64,000 nt of DNA from an uncultured Pseudodesulfovibrio sp. (GCF_963664965.1 NZ_OY761823.1:1312001-1376000); one strand, 5' to 3'. Shown: positions 25,310-33,948, counted from the stretch's first letter. Notes: generated by a model not told the origin, from the letters alone. Numbers and translations: made by a program.

Positions 25310-25387
25310 TGGCGTCCCCAAGGGGATTTGAACCCCTGTTAACGGCGTGAAAGGCCGCCGTCCTGGACCAGACTAGACGATGGGGAC
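25310..25387 (-). tRNA. tRNA-Glu (anticodon TTC), copy 2
   Basis: Sequence identical to 21099-21176, including CCA. Identity stops at the tRNA ends. It follows tRNA-Gln by 12 nt and is probably transcribed with it. Confidence 0.95.
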
Positions 25388-25399
25388 GCAGTGAAAATT

Positions 25400-25474
25400 T
25401 GGCAGGGCCGCAAGGACTCGAACCTTGATTAACGGAACCAGAATCCGCCGTCCTGCCAATTGAACGACAGCCCT
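25400..25474 (-). tRNA. tRNA-Gln (anticodon CTG)
   Basis: Acceptor AGGGCTG / CGGCCCT (one G-U pair), anticodon loop TTCTGGT with CTG, T-loop TTCGAGT, discriminator G, CCA encoded; 75 nt. Confidence 0.93.
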
Positions 25475-25534
25475 GCAACGAGAGGAAGATTTAAGGGTTA
25501 CCCCTTTGAAAGTCAACCTCTTTTTTAACTTTTT

Positions 25535-25885
25535 TTAGACTGCGCGTGCCAGCTTGCGGGTGCGCTTCTTCAACTTGTTGATTTTGCGGCGGATGCGATC
25601 GCGCTGAGTGCGGTCTTCCAGACCTTCTTTTTCAACACGCATGGCACGGATCTGCTTCTTGATTTCAGCGATCTGCTTCTTGTAAGGGGAGACCTGCTCC
25701 TCTTCGACGATACCGAAGACATCCTTGATGGCTGCAACGAGCTCGTCCTTGTCCTTACCGGAAGCGCCGGTGATCATGGGGAGCTTCTCGATGCACAGGG
25801 CACGCAGCTCTTTGGTGGTCATTTTCTCAAGCGGCTTGGTCAGGCCAAGCTCGTCAAAGGAAATCTCTTTCACTTCTTCACTCAT
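25535..25885 (-). CDS. Rho_N/SAP-like helical protein (116 aa)
   Basis: Residues 20-55 (KMTTKELRALCIEKLPMI, then KDKDELVAAIKDVFG) look like a Rho N-terminal or SAP helix-extended-loop-helix motif, known to bind nucleic acid. The C-terminal 55 residues are a very basic coiled coil (IAEIKKQIRAMRVEKEGLEDR, then RRKINKLKKRTRKLARAV). I start at 25885 because AAGGAG precedes; a longer frame to 25924 does not have one. It follows the DciA-like gene by 35 nt. A nucleic-acid-binding role is inferred. Confidence 0.78.
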   Translation of the reverse strand: MSEEVKEISFDELGLTKPLEKMTTKELRALCIEKLPMITGASGKDKDELVAAIKDVFGIVEEEQVSPYKKQIAEIKKQIRAMRVEKEGLEDRTQRDRIRRKINKLKKRTRKLARAV

Positions 25886-25920
25886 GGTGTACTCCTTAAA
25901 AATGTGGTGGGACGAAAGTT

Positions 25921-26409
25921 TCACGATTTGTCAAACATTCGCCTGTAGGCCCGATAACACCTTCCAATAGGTGAATCCGGGTCCAACTCCTTTTCTAAAC
26001 CGCCCAATTTCTCGGGCTTTTTAAGTTTCCTCGGAGGCTCGGGAGCCTCCGGCCGGATCTCTCCGTCCAAAGGAACTCTGCCGTTTAGCAGTTCGAATAC
26101 GACTTTGTCAAAGACTTCCTGCTGAAAATATCCGTTCACCTTTTCCAGTATCATTGGGGCGAGAAACTGTGCTTCCTGCATGATCATCGGGTCTTCCGCG
26201 GCGAGGATGAGTTTCGTGCCGCGGTGTCCCAGCGGGCGGGCAAGCGGAGCCATTTCGCCCATGAGATCGCCCCACACCTTCCACAGCTGCACGAGCATGA
26301 CGCTGCCCGTGGTGTCGAGCTTTTCGAAATACGAGGACATGGCCCGTCCGATGCGGACCGTGCGGTTGTTGCGCCCTCTGCGGCTGTGGTGTCTCAGGTA
26401 TCTGGCCAT
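25921..26409 (-). CDS. DUF721/DciA-like protein (162 aa)
   Basis: Residues 25-95 match the DUF721 fold: SSYFEKLDTTGSVMLVQLWKVWGDLMGEMAPLARPLGHRGTKLILAAEDPMIMQEAQFLAPMILEKVN. DUF721 includes DciA, the common bacterial loader of the replicative helicase. The C-terminal third is variable and Pro/Lys-rich. The N-terminus is basic (RHHSRRGRNNRTVRIGR). Whether this copy is the helicase loader is not certain, but it is a reasonable candidate in a bacterium lacking DnaC. Confidence 0.78.
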   Translation of the reverse strand: MARYLRHHSRRGRNNRTVRIGRAMSSYFEKLDTTGSVMLVQLWKVWGDLMGEMAPLARPLGHRGTKLILAAEDPMIMQEAQFLAPMILEKVNGYFQQEVFDKVVFELLNGRVPLDGEIRPEAPEPPRKLKKPEKLGGLEKELDPDSPIGRCYRAYRRMFDKS

Positions 26410-26420
26410 GGTCTTCCTGC

Positions 26421-26831
26421 CTATGGAGTGGGCGTGAGCGTCACGGTGACGATAGACGGCACCAGCTCATATGCCTCGCCGGTGCGTTCCTGCTCATCCA
26501 CTTCCTTGGCCACTTCTCCGGCCACGTCCTTGGGGTCTCCGCCCTTGAGGATGCCGTAGATGGCCCCGTCCCGGATGGCTTCATCCGGCATGAACTGACG
26601 CGTTATTTCCAAATCCACCTGCTCATAACCGTCCTTGACGATGGTGAGGAGGTGGTTGCTCTGCTTGTCGAAACGCACCGCGCACGGGGTGGTGCATATC
26701 TTTCGTCCGTCGGCATACACGGTTGCGCCGAGGGGGTTGGTGCTGACCGGGATTTTCTGCTTGGGCGGACCGCATGCCGTCAGGCCGACTGCCACTACTA
26801 TTATAAGTATGGCAAAGCGAATCTGTTTCAT
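26421..26831 (-). CDS. PEGA-domain lipoprotein (136 aa)
   Basis: A lipoprotein signal ends in LTAC (Cys at about 20). A PEGA-type surface domain follows: KIPVSTNPLGATVYADGRKICTTPCAVRFDKQSNHLLTIVKDGYEQVDLEI. Its C-terminal part is a helix plus a Thr/Pro-rich tail. An AAGGAG site precedes the ATG at 26831, which lies about 22 nt after the hairpin at 26854-26887. It is a shorter paralog of the lipoprotein at 27937-28815, with the universal stress protein gene between them. Confidence 0.87.
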   Translation of the reverse strand: MKQIRFAILIIVVAVGLTACGPPKQKIPVSTNPLGATVYADGRKICTTPCAVRFDKQSNHLLTIVKDGYEQVDLEITRQFMPDEAIRDGAIYGILKGGDPKDVAGEVAKEVDEQERTGEAYELVPSIVTVTLTPTP

Positions 26832-26853
26832 GGCTGGCTCCTTTATAAGCTGA

Positions 26854-26887
26854 AACACCCCCGGATTGGGCGTCCGGGGGTGTTTTT
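26854..26887. terminator. Hairpin between the stress-protein gene and the PEGA lipoprotein gene
   Basis: The 12-bp stem AACACCCCCGGA / TCCGGGGGTGTT has a strong T-run on the plus strand and a short one (TTTC) on the minus strand, along which both flanking genes are read. It could limit read-through into the lipoprotein gene. Confidence 0.6.
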
Positions 26888-26918
26888 TACATCTTTTCAG
26901 GGCCGCCGCAACCGCGTG

Positions 26919-27809
26919 CTAGCTGCACGTCCGGGCGCGGTAGTTGACGATAAGTGCCGGACAGCCGGGAGAAAGGGCCACCTGGATGACCGTGGAACCG
27001 ATGAACGGCGTCCCGCCTTCGAGGCTGGTTGAATACTGGGCCATGACCACGAGGTCGGCTTCGCTCCAGCGGGCCTTCTTGAGAATTTCAACGTATGGCA
27101 CCCCTTCCCAGCATTCGAAGCTGTGGCTGATTCCCTCGAGCGGTTTGGCGTATCGCTGCTGCATCTTGGCCTTGGCCTTGTCCACGAAGACGTTCATGTC
27201 CTGCATGTAGAATTCCGGATTCGGGCAGCGTTGGCCGGTGTCGAGCACGTGGAACACGTCAATGTGCGCCCCGAGCTGCCTTGCGAGCTGCGTGGTGTAG
27301 CAGAGCGCGGAGTCGGACGGCGTGGAGAAATCCGTGGCGAACACAATCTTTTTGATGTCTGCGGATTTGCTCCCTTCGTGGGTGACGACCATGGTCGGGC
27401 AGAAGGCGTTTGAGCAGACATCACGAATAGCTGTGTTTACAGATCCCAACATGCTTCCTGGGTAGATCGACGCGCTGGTGTGATGCCCCATGACGATAAG
27501 GTCCACCCCCTCGGTGTGGACGAGCTTGAACAGCTTGTCGTGGGATGCACCGGTGATCACCCTGATGGAGTGATTGGGAATGGTCTTGAGGTCTTCCGCA
27601 TAGAATTCCCGAATCTTTGCGGCGGACGCTTCCACCAGCTTTTCGGCCGGAATGGTGTCGTCAAAGGAACACCAGTCGTCCTTTCCAATGGGCAGGGCAT
27701 GATAAATGAGCAGCTCCGCATCATACTTGCGGACCATGTCAAAGGCCGCCTTGGGGGCGGTCTGCGTGTCGATCTGTGGGGTCGTCGCCAAAAGAATCTT
27801 CTTGAACAT
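26919..27809 (-). CDS. Tandem universal stress protein (296 aa)
   Basis: Two UspA folds in series: residues 1-145 (KKILLATTPQIDTQ, then LIVMGHHTSASIYPGSMLGSVNTAI) and 150-296 (KKIVFATDFSTPSDSAL, then LVVMAQYSTSLEGGTPFIGSTV). Each ends in a GxxxG-type nucleotide-binding loop, though not perfectly canonical. Such proteins are made under starvation or oxidative stress; the binding partner is usually ATP or a regulator. The start at 27809 has a GGAGAG ribosome site. It lies between two PEGA lipoprotein genes on the same strand. Confidence 0.9.
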   Translation of the reverse strand: MFKKILLATTPQIDTQTAPKAAFDMVRKYDAELLIYHALPIGKDDWCSFDDTIPAEKLVEASAAKIREFYAEDLKTIPNHSIRVITGASHDKLFKLVHTEGVDLIVMGHHTSASIYPGSMLGSVNTAIRDVCSNAFCPTMVVTHEGSKSADIKKIVFATDFSTPSDSALCYTTQLARQLGAHIDVFHVLDTGQRCPNPEFYMQDMNVFVDKAKAKMQQRYAKPLEGISHSFECWEGVPYVEILKKARWSEADLVVMAQYSTSLEGGTPFIGSTVIQVALSPGCPALIVNYRARTCS

Positions 27810-27936
27810 GAGGCTCTCCTTCTCACGCCGGTGTCGTTTCTTGCGTTCCACCGACCGGCTCGGCGGGGTTCAATCCAACTATCGCAATTTCAGGCCGATG
27901 GAGCAAGTATTATCGGAATAATTACGACAACTCTGA

Positions 27937-28815
27937 TTATTGACTTTCCTCAGCAGTCTGCTGTCCGTTGTCCTTGTTGGCGTCTTCGATCAGGTGGAGA
28001 AGCCCCAGTCCGGCCTCGGCGGGGTTAACCGATGCGCCGACGCTGACGCTGGATGAGGATGTTTTTTTCGTATAGGAGCCGTCGTTTCCGAAGTTTTCCG
28101 AACTGTGGCTGTTTTTCCATTTCTTTTGGGTCCCGACAGTCGGTGCAGCCGCTGCGCCTGCCTCAAGCACGGCTTCCGCGGCTTTCATCGGGTCCTGCTG
28201 TACTGCACCGCCGAGGGTCGCGGGTTCGGTTGTCCTGATGTTTGCCTGCTGGTCTTGCGGAGCCAACTGGTCCGAAGAAATAACGACCGGGGCCTGCCCG
28301 TTTTCAAGCCGTTCCCTGTCCGATGCGTCGAGCTGGTCACTGCTGATGACGATGGGCTGTTCTTCCGAGGATGTCTGGGCAACTGTTTTGGCAGGAGTGT
28401 CCGGCTGAAGCTGGACAACCACGGAACTGGGGGAAAGCACGTATGCCGTGCCCTGATCTTCCATGGCCTGCGTGTTCAGGAGCGCGTTGGAGATGGCTGC
28501 GTCGGCATTGCCTCCGTTGGAACTGGCGTTGCTGCCGGCGCGAACCGCTCCCTGCGCTACGGCTGCGGTATCGTATACCTGTTTAATCTGAACGTCGGCC
28601 TGCCGGTAGCCCTGTTTCTGGAGTGTCAGGATGTGGGCCTGTGTCCGTGTCAGGGGGACGTTGCAGGGCGTGGTGCAGATTTCCGTGCCGTCGGCCAGCA
28701 CCTGTGCTCCGGCCGGAACGCTGCTGACCGGAATATTCTGGGTGGCCGGGGCGCAGGCCGCGGCGAGAAAGGCGAGTGTGGTGAAGATCATTGCTTTTTG
28801 GATAAAGGAAGTCAT
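27937..28815 (-). CDS. PEGA-domain lipoprotein with Ser/Gln-rich linker (292 aa)
   Basis: The lipoprotein signal ends in LAAAC (Cys 21), followed by a PEGA domain at 28-85 (NIPVSSVPAGAQVLADGTEICTTPCNVPLTRTQAHILTLQKQGYRQADVQI), very similar to the one at 26421-26831. The middle carries two copies of the element VISSDQL (residues about 160 and 185), a short internal repeat. The C-terminal part is low complexity with Ser, Ala and Asn. It is probably an outer-membrane or periplasm-facing lipoprotein. Function unknown. Confidence 0.87.
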   Translation of the reverse strand: MTSFIQKAMIFTTLAFLAAACAPATQNIPVSSVPAGAQVLADGTEICTTPCNVPLTRTQAHILTLQKQGYRQADVQIKQVYDTAAVAQGAVRAGSNASSNGGNADAAISNALLNTQAMEDQGTAYVLSPSSVVVQLQPDTPAKTVAQTSSEEQPIVISSDQLDASDRERLENGQAPVVISSDQLAPQDQQANIRTTEPATLGGAVQQDPMKAAEAVLEAGAAAAPTVGTQKKWKNSHSSENFGNDGSYTKKTSSSSVSVGASVNPAEAGLGLLHLIEDANKDNGQQTAEESQ

Positions 28816-28925
28816 GAATTCTCCGTGGTATTTTTATAATATTGGGATGCAACATATGCGACGGATAACGAATGTGCAAGACTGGTTGCAGCCGTCTGGC
28901 TCCGTCTGTGGCGATGTGTAAACGC

Positions 28926-28954
28926 TTGACGGACGCTGTTTCTTGAGCTAGGAA
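28926..28954 (+). promoter_or_regulatory. Probable sigma-70 promoter of sahR-ahcY
   Basis: A -35 TTGACG (28926-28931), a 17-bp spacer and a -10 TAGGAA (28949-28954) place the transcript start a few nt upstream of the palindrome at 28966-28987. Confidence 0.55.
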
Positions 28955-28965
28955 TCAGTATCCCG

Positions 28966-28987
28966 TATATCAAGATATCCTGATATA
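28966..28987. promoter_or_regulatory. SahR-type operator
   Basis: TATATCA at 28966-28972 and its exact inverse TGATATA at 28981-28987 flank the central AGATATCC. The 22-bp palindrome has a single mismatched base pair. It lies just after the predicted transcript start and 11 nt before the sahR start codon, so bound repressor would block transcription. ArsR-type repressors bind such sites. Confidence 0.72.
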
Positions 28988-28998
28988 GGACGTAGCTA

Positions 28999-29910
28999 AT
29001 GGAAATTATTAAGTATTGTAAAGCACTCGCAGATGAAACCCGGTCGCGGTTGGTCAATGTTCTTCTTGAATATGAGTTGAATGTCGGCGAAATCGTACAG
29101 GTTATGGAGATGGGACAGTCGCGGATTTCGCGGCATTTGAAGATTTTGTCCGAATCCGGCCTTGTGGATGTCAGGCGTGAGGGGTTGTGGGCTTTTTACC
29201 GTGCCAGCGACAGTGGTCCGGGCCGTGATTTTCTTGATGGCGTGGCCTCGCTGCTCGAAGGTGAAGATGCGCTCAAGCGTGATCGCAACCGTGCCGAGAA
29301 GGTCATTCGTGAACGGACGGCTGCCACGCGCCAGTTCTTCGACGACATCGCGCCCGAATGGGATCGCATGACCGCCGAAGTGCTGGGTGATCTGAATCTT
29401 GGTCACGAGATCAGGGAGCGGTTGCCCGACTGCGCCTGTGCCGCGGACATCGGCTGCGGTCCCGGCGATATGCTGGAGATTCTGGCCGCTACGTCACAGC
29501 GTGTCATCGGGGTGGACAACTCGCCCAAGATGCTTGAGCTGGCCGAGGAGCGTTTTTCCGACGATGCGTCCATGTCGCTGCGTATCGGCGAGATGACGCA
29601 TCTGCCGTTGCGGGATGAAGAGGCTGACTGTACCGTGATGTCATTGGTGCTGCACCATCTGACCCGTCCGATTGACGCCATTCGTGAAGCAGGGCGCGTG
29701 CTTCGTGTCGGCGGCCGACTGCTTATTGCCGAATTCGATCAGCATGAAAATGAACTCATGCGGAGCGAATACGGTGACCGCAGGCTCGGCATCCCCCGGG
29801 AGCACATGCTGGAGTGGTTTGAGATGTCAGGTTTCGAGACTGTCGGAGTCACTGAATTTACCGTGAACATGGGCCTTGTCGTCGTTGTCTACGAGGCCGA
29901 GAAAAAATAG
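28999..29910 (+). CDS. sahR: ArsR-type regulator fused to a methyltransferase-like domain, SahR (303 aa)
   Basis: The N-terminal 85 residues are an ArsR/SmtB winged helix ([44 protein letters not shown]). Residues 120-270 form a SAM-methyltransferase fold: [31 protein letters not shown], and [11 protein letters not shown]. This fusion beside ahcY is the arrangement of SahR, an S-adenosylhomocysteine-sensing repressor of methionine-cycle genes described in Desulfovibrio and other proteobacteria. It is followed by ahcY, 29 nt downstream. The methyltransferase part is assumed to bind the ligand rather than catalyse. Confidence 0.85.
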   Translation: MEIIKYCKALADETRSRLVNVLLEYELNVGEIVQVMEMGQSRISRHLKILSESGLVDVRREGLWAFYRASDSGPGRDFLDGVASLLEGEDALKRDRNRAEKVIRERTAATRQFFDDIAPEWDRMTAEVLGDLNLGHEIRERLPDCACAADIGCGPGDMLEILAATSQRVIGVDNSPKMLELAEERFSDDASMSLRIGEMTHLPLRDEEADCTVMSLVLHHLTRPIDAIREAGRVLRVGGRLLIAEFDQHENELMRSEYGDRRLGIPREHMLEWFEMSGFETVGVTEFTVNMGLVVVVYEAEKK

Positions 29911-29939
29911 ACCATAATACCTTTTATAGGGAGGAAGTC

Positions 29940-31370
29940 ATGTCCAAGAACATTATGCCCGTCGATCCGAAGCTGGAAAACAAGATCGCGGACGCATCCC
30001 TGGCCGAGTGGGGCCACATGGAAATGCAGCTTTCCGAGCGCGAAATGCCGGGGCTCATGTCCATCATCGAAAAACAGGGCAAGGATAAGCCCCTCAAGGG
30101 CTTCAAGGTCATGGGCTCCCTGCACATGACCATCCAGACCGCCATGCTCATCAAGTGCCTGTACGAACTGGGCGCTGACATCCGCTGGGCATCCTGCAAC
30201 ATTTTTTCCACTCAGGACCACGCTGCCGCCGCCATTGCCGATTCCGGCATGGCCAAGGTCTTCGCATGGAAGGGCGAGACTCTCGAAGAATACTGGTGGT
30301 GCACCGAGCAGGCCCTGACCTGGCCCGACGGTTCCGGTCCGGACCTCATCGTTGATGACGGCGGCGACGCAACCCTGCTCGTCCATCAGGGCGTCAAGGT
30401 CGAGGCCGACCCGAGCCTGTGCGACAAGGAATACGACGTGCACGAGTTCCAGGTCATCATGGATCGTCTGGAAGCCAGCCAGAAGCTGAACCCGGAAAAG
30501 TGGACCAAGATCGCCAAGAACATCCGCGGCGTGTCCGAAGAAACCACCACCGGCGTACATCGTCTCTACGAAATGCAGCGCTCCGGCGAACTGCTGTTCC
30601 CGGCCATCAACGTCAACGACTCCGTGACCAAGTCCAAGTTCGACAACCTCTACGGCTGCCGCGAGTCTCTGGCTGACGGCATCAAGCGTGCTACCGACGT
30701 CATGGTCGCAGGCAAGGTCGTCGTCGTTGTCGGTTACGGCGATGTCGGCAAGGGCTGCGCCCAGTCCATGCGCGGCTTCGGTGCCCGTGTTCTCGTCACC
30801 GAGATCGACCCCATCTGCGCGCTTCAGGCCGCAATGGAAGGCTATGAAGTCACCACCATGGAAGACGCTGCACCGCGCGGCGACATCTTTGTTACCTGTA
30901 CCGGCAACTACCATGTTGTGACCGGCGCACACATGGATGTCATGAAGGACGAGGCCATTCTCTGCAATATCGGTCACTTCGATTCCGAAATCGAGATGGA
31001 CCACCTCGAAAAGAATGACAAATGCGTGAAGAAAGAGGTCAAGCCGCAGGTCGACAAGTGGACCATGCCTTCCGGCAAGTCCATCATCGTTCTGGCCGAA
31101 GGCCGTCTGGTGAACCTCGGCTGCGCTACCGGCCACCCGAGCTTCGTCATGTCCAACTCCTTCACCAACCAGGCCCTTGCCCAGATTGATCTTGCCCAGA
31201 ACGACTACGACCCCAAGGTCATGATTCTGCCCAAGAAGCTGGACGAGGAAGTCGCCCGCCTGCACCTCGAACGCCTCGGCGTCAAGCTGGAGACCCTGAC
31301 CAAGGACCAGGCCGATTACATCGGTGTGGATGTCGAAGGTCCGTTCAAGCCTGATCACTACCGCTACTAG
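29940..31370 (+). CDS. ahcY: Adenosylhomocysteinase (476 aa)
   Basis: S-adenosylhomocysteine hydrolase splits SAH to homocysteine and adenosine, closing the methyl cycle. The sequence shows the substrate half ([19 protein letters not shown], then [15 protein letters not shown]), the NAD-binding loop [25 protein letters not shown]-like [17 protein letters not shown], and the C-terminal PDHYRY NAD-contact tail. Length is normal for a bacterial enzyme. GGGAGG precedes the ATG at 29940. Under probable control of SahR, with a terminator right behind it at 31396-31421. Confidence 0.97.
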   Translation: MSKNIMPVDPKLENKIADASLAEWGHMEMQLSEREMPGLMSIIEKQGKDKPLKGFKVMGSLHMTIQTAMLIKCLYELGADIRWASCNIFSTQDHAAAAIADSGMAKVFAWKGETLEEYWWCTEQALTWPDGSGPDLIVDDGGDATLLVHQGVKVEADPSLCDKEYDVHEFQVIMDRLEASQKLNPEKWTKIAKNIRGVSEETTTGVHRLYEMQRSGELLFPAINVNDSVTKSKFDNLYGCRESLADGIKRATDVMVAGKVVVVVGYGDVGKGCAQSMRGFGARVLVTEIDPICALQAAMEGYEVTTMEDAAPRGDIFVTCTGNYHVVTGAHMDVMKDEAILCNIGHFDSEIEMDHLEKNDKCVKKEVKPQVDKWTMPSGKSIIVLAEGRLVNLGCATGHPSFVMSNSFTNQALAQIDLAQNDYDPKVMILPKKLDEEVARLHLERLGVKLETLTKDQADYIGVDVEGPFKPDHYRY

Positions 31371-31395
31371 GCGAAATCCGTTTCGCAGGAATAAT

Positions 31396-31421
31396 AAAGG
31401 GAGCCAATCGGCTCCCTTTTT
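31396..31421 (+). terminator. Terminator of sahR-ahcY, 14 nt before the next gene
   Basis: AAAGGGAGCC and its complement enclose the loop AATC, and TTTTT follows. The start codon of the discoidin-like gene is only 14 nt further. Confidence 0.9.
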
Positions 31422-31434
31422 GTTATTTGAGGCC

Positions 31435-32484
31435 ATGCTGAATAAACACTTTCTGTCTTTGTTGCCGGTCTTGTGTGTGCTCGCTTTTTCCCTGCCCGCA
31501 ATGGGGGGCGAGATACGCGGTGTGACGGCTTCGGCAAGCAGCTTCAAGGAATGGGGCGTGCCGAAATACCTCGTGGACGGCGATCTGTCGACGGCATGGG
31601 TCGGCGGCCGCAAGGGCGTGGGACCGGGCAAGTCTCTTTCCTTTACGCTGCCCAAGGCGCGGAAGATCGGCATGATCCGGGTTGCCAACGGCAATCAGGG
31701 TGACGGGCTGTTCAAGTCGTTTCGCACTGTTGCCAATGGCATTCTGGTCCTTCCCGATCACGGGACATATTTTTTCTCGCTCAAACCGGAGGCGGGAGAG
31801 CAGGACATCGTGTTTCCGCCTGTGACGGTGAAGTCGTTTGACCTCATTATCGCCGAGGTCTCGCCGCCGCCCGGTGATTCGGAATTGGGTGACGCAAAGG
31901 TGGCGGTATCCGAGGTACGCGTGTTCAGCGGTGCTGAGGCCGGGGTGCCGGTTTCCGTGTCTGCCGTGTCTTCATCTTCGAATGGTGTGCAGCCGGAAAA
32001 GGCCGCAGTGCCCAAGGTGACCAAAATATCCAGATTTTCCGCCATTTCTCCCGGATATTTCTATATGAAAGTGGCTGTGCCCGTCGCTGCCGGCACGCCT
32101 GAATCCGGTATCATCAATGCGGAGCTGTCTGCCGGGTTCATCAATCGGATACGTTCGTATTTCATGCGGCTGATTACGATGCAGGACTCGCTTGCCGAGG
32201 TCTTTGCGCCGTCCATCCGGGAGCGCGAGGCCGGAACGCTTGAGCTGATTCGCGAAACCATGCGTAAGAAGGGACGGCTGGATCTGTTTGAGGCCGCGTC
32301 CGTTGATGTGGCGGGCCTTTCCATGGACCGCCCGATCGTCCGCGGTGATGCCGCCATGGTTCGGGTTCACGGACCGCTTTTTTTCACTTCGCAGGGCAAA
32401 ACGTACGAAAATAGAGTCGACATGCAGTTTTCCTTTGAACGTGTCGACGGTGTCTGGCTCATCAATGGGGCTCGGAAAAAGTAG
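31435..32484 (+). CDS. Secreted discoidin-like protein, paralog 1 (349 aa)
   Basis: Signal peptide at 1-22 (HFLSLLPVLCVLAFSLPAMG). Residues 25-160 form an F5/8-type C (discoidin/galactose-binding-like) domain with the shared motifs VDGDLSTAWVGGRKGVGPGK, NGNQGDGLFKSFR and AVSEVRVF. After a Ser/Val linker, a second domain at about 210-349 (FINRIRSYFMRLITMQDSLAEVF, then GDAAMVRVHGPLFFTSQGKTY and FERVDGVWLINGARKK) occurs also in the next two genes. No catalytic motif. The gene begins just after the ahcY terminator. Such binding domains often attach to glycans or cell surface. Function unknown. Confidence 0.82.
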   Translation: MLNKHFLSLLPVLCVLAFSLPAMGGEIRGVTASASSFKEWGVPKYLVDGDLSTAWVGGRKGVGPGKSLSFTLPKARKIGMIRVANGNQGDGLFKSFRTVANGILVLPDHGTYFFSLKPEAGEQDIVFPPVTVKSFDLIIAEVSPPPGDSELGDAKVAVSEVRVFSGAEAGVPVSVSAVSSSSNGVQPEKAAVPKVTKISRFSAISPGYFYMKVAVPVAAGTPESGIINAELSAGFINRIRSYFMRLITMQDSLAEVFAPSIREREAGTLELIRETMRKKGRLDLFEAASVDVAGLSMDRPIVRGDAAMVRVHGPLFFTSQGKTYENRVDMQFSFERVDGVWLINGARKK

Positions 32485-32550
32485 GGAACGGCTTCTGCCG
32501 TATATTTTCAATCCTTTCGCCCATTAAGTAAATCGCGGAGTTATCCGATA

Positions 32551-32579
32551 AAAAAGGGAGCCAAACGGCTCCTTTTTTT
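32551..32579 (+). terminator. Terminator 16 nt before the second paralog
   Basis: GGAGCC / GGCTCC stem with the loop AAAC and TTTTTTT tail. Its arms equal those of the hairpin at 31396-31421, so it may be part of a duplication. Confidence 0.85.
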
Positions 32580-32595
32580 GTTACGGGAAAAAACT

Positions 32596-33948
32596 ATGCT
32601 GTCGCTTCGTCTGAAAATATCACTTTGCTTCCTGCTGTGCCTGACTGCCGGAATCCTGACCTGCCCGTCTGTATCAGCCGGACAGATCAGCGGTGTGACA
32701 ATTGATGCGGCCAATCATCAGGGGCGCTTTGTCCCGGGCAATATGGTGGACGGTGATCCTGCGACAGCATGGGTCGGCGGCGGCAAGGGCATCGGTCCGG
32801 GCAAGTGGATCGAGTTGTCTTTCGAGAAGCCAGTGACCCTTGATTCCCTGCATGTAGCCAACGGAAATCAGGGGCGGGGGCAGTTCAACAAGTTCCGCCG
32901 CATGATTCGCGGCGTGGTTATTTATCCGGATGAAACCCGCCAGAAGTTTACGCTCAGGCCGGATCCGGGTGTGCAGCGTGTGAAACTGCTGCCCAAGACG
33001 GTTGGTTCCTTCAAGATTATCATCACGGGTGTGGCTCCGTCATCCAGAGACAAGTCCATAGGCCGCGCCAAGGTGTCGCTCTCTGAACTGACGGTGTATG
33101 GTGAAGTTGTGGAGGGAGACGCGGTTGAGAATGCCGAATCTGCCGAGGGGGAAGCCGCAGCGTCGGTCGTGGCAGAAAAAAAGGCACCCAAGGCTGCTCC
33201 GGTTTCCGAGCCTGCTCCAGCGCCAAAGCCTATGCCCGTGGCGGCGAAAAAAAAGGAACCGAAAGCGGCATCCAAGCCGGTTGCCAAATCGCAGCCAAAA
33301 CCTAAGCCCGCGCCAAAGGCCGAACCCAAGCCGCAGCCAAAGCCCGCGCCAAAGGCCGAACCCAAGCCGCAGCCAAAGCCTGTCGCAAAGGTGAAGGCAA
33401 AGCCCAAACCTGCGTCCAAGCCGAAGCCGAAAGCGAAGGCCAAGCCGATTGCGAAAAAGCGTGTGCCCAAAAAGAAGAAAGCTGCCCGTCCGGCTCCTTC
33501 TGTGCCGAAGGGACGCATGACGTTCCTGCGAAAGGCTACACCCGTTTCCGCCACGGCTCCGCTGGATGTCGGGGTTATCAATCCTTGGCTCGATCTTGAA
33601 TTCGTGGCCGGGGTGAAGCGGTATTTCGCGTTGCTCACCACGCTCCACGACAGCTATCCCGATGTTTTTGCTTCCGCAGTTCGGGAGCGGGAACGCCGGG
33701 TGTTTGTCGATTTGCAGGAAGACATGCGTGCGAAAAAGCAGTTCGGCGAGCATCATATCGCCATGCTGGAACACATCGGCTTGAATTTCGACAAGCCGCT
33801 TGAGCGTGACGACAGGGTGGTCGTGCGGGTACACGGCCCGTATCGCTATTACGTGGAAAACACCGGGTATGAGATCGCGGTGGACACGACGTTTACCTTT
33901 GTTCGTGAGGGCGGCGTCTGGCTCATAGAGACCGTTCACGACAATTGA
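32596..33948 (+). CDS. Secreted discoidin-like protein with Lys/Pro-rich linker, paralog 2 (450 aa)
   Basis: Signal peptide at 1-28, then the discoidin-like domain (VDGDPATAWVGGGKGIGPGK, NGNQGRGQFNKFRR, KVSLSELTVYG). A linker of about 120 residues is almost all Lys, Pro, Ala and Glu, with a 12-residue unit KPAPKAEPKPQP in two exact copies (36-bp repeat). The last 135 residues are the shared second domain (GVKRYFALLTTLHDSYPDVF, then RVHGPYRYYVENTGYEI and FVREGGVWLIETVHDN). The linker looks like a cell-wall-spanning or TonB-like spacer, so the two domains may sit at different depths in the periplasm. I start at 32596, the signal peptide Met. Confidence 0.82.
   Translation: MLSLRLKISLCFLLCLTAGILTCPSVSAGQISGVTIDAANHQGRFVPGNMVDGDPATAWVGGGKGIGPGKWIELSFEKPVTLDSLHVANGNQGRGQFNKFRRMIRGVVIYPDETRQKFTLRPDPGVQRVKLLPKTVGSFKIIITGVAPSSRDKSIGRAKVSLSELTVYGEVVEGDAVENAESAEGEAAASVVAEKKAPKAAPVSEPAPAPKPMPVAAKKKEPKAASKPVAKSQPKPKPAPKAEPKPQPKPAPKAEPKPQPKPVAKVKAKPKPASKPKPKAKAKPIAKKRVPKKKKAARPAPSVPKGRMTFLRKATPVSATAPLDVGVINPWLDLEFVAGVKRYFALLTTLHDSYPDVFASAVRERERRVFVDLQEDMRAKKQFGEHHIAMLEHIGLNFDKPLERDDRVVVRVHGPYRYYVENTGYEIAVDTTFTFVREGGVWLIETVHDN
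33304..33375 (+). repeat. Two tandem copies of a 36-bp unit
   Basis: Identical 36-bp units start at 33304 and 33340 and encode KPAPKAEPKPQP twice. Exact identity at DNA level suggests recent slippage or duplication in the linker of the protein. Confidence 0.9.

Noticed and set aside
29889..31694. 601-codon minus-strand frame over ahcY
   Set aside because: Long antisense frame caused by high GC and codon bias of ahcY; no ribosome site or family match.
33304..33375. Possible CRISPR-like repeats
   Set aside because: The two units are adjacent, without spacers, and lie within a reading frame; there is no CRISPR array in the window.
33040..33939. 299-codon minus-strand frame over paralog 2
   Set aside because: Shadow of the Lys/Pro-rich linker; Leu/Arg repeats mirror it.
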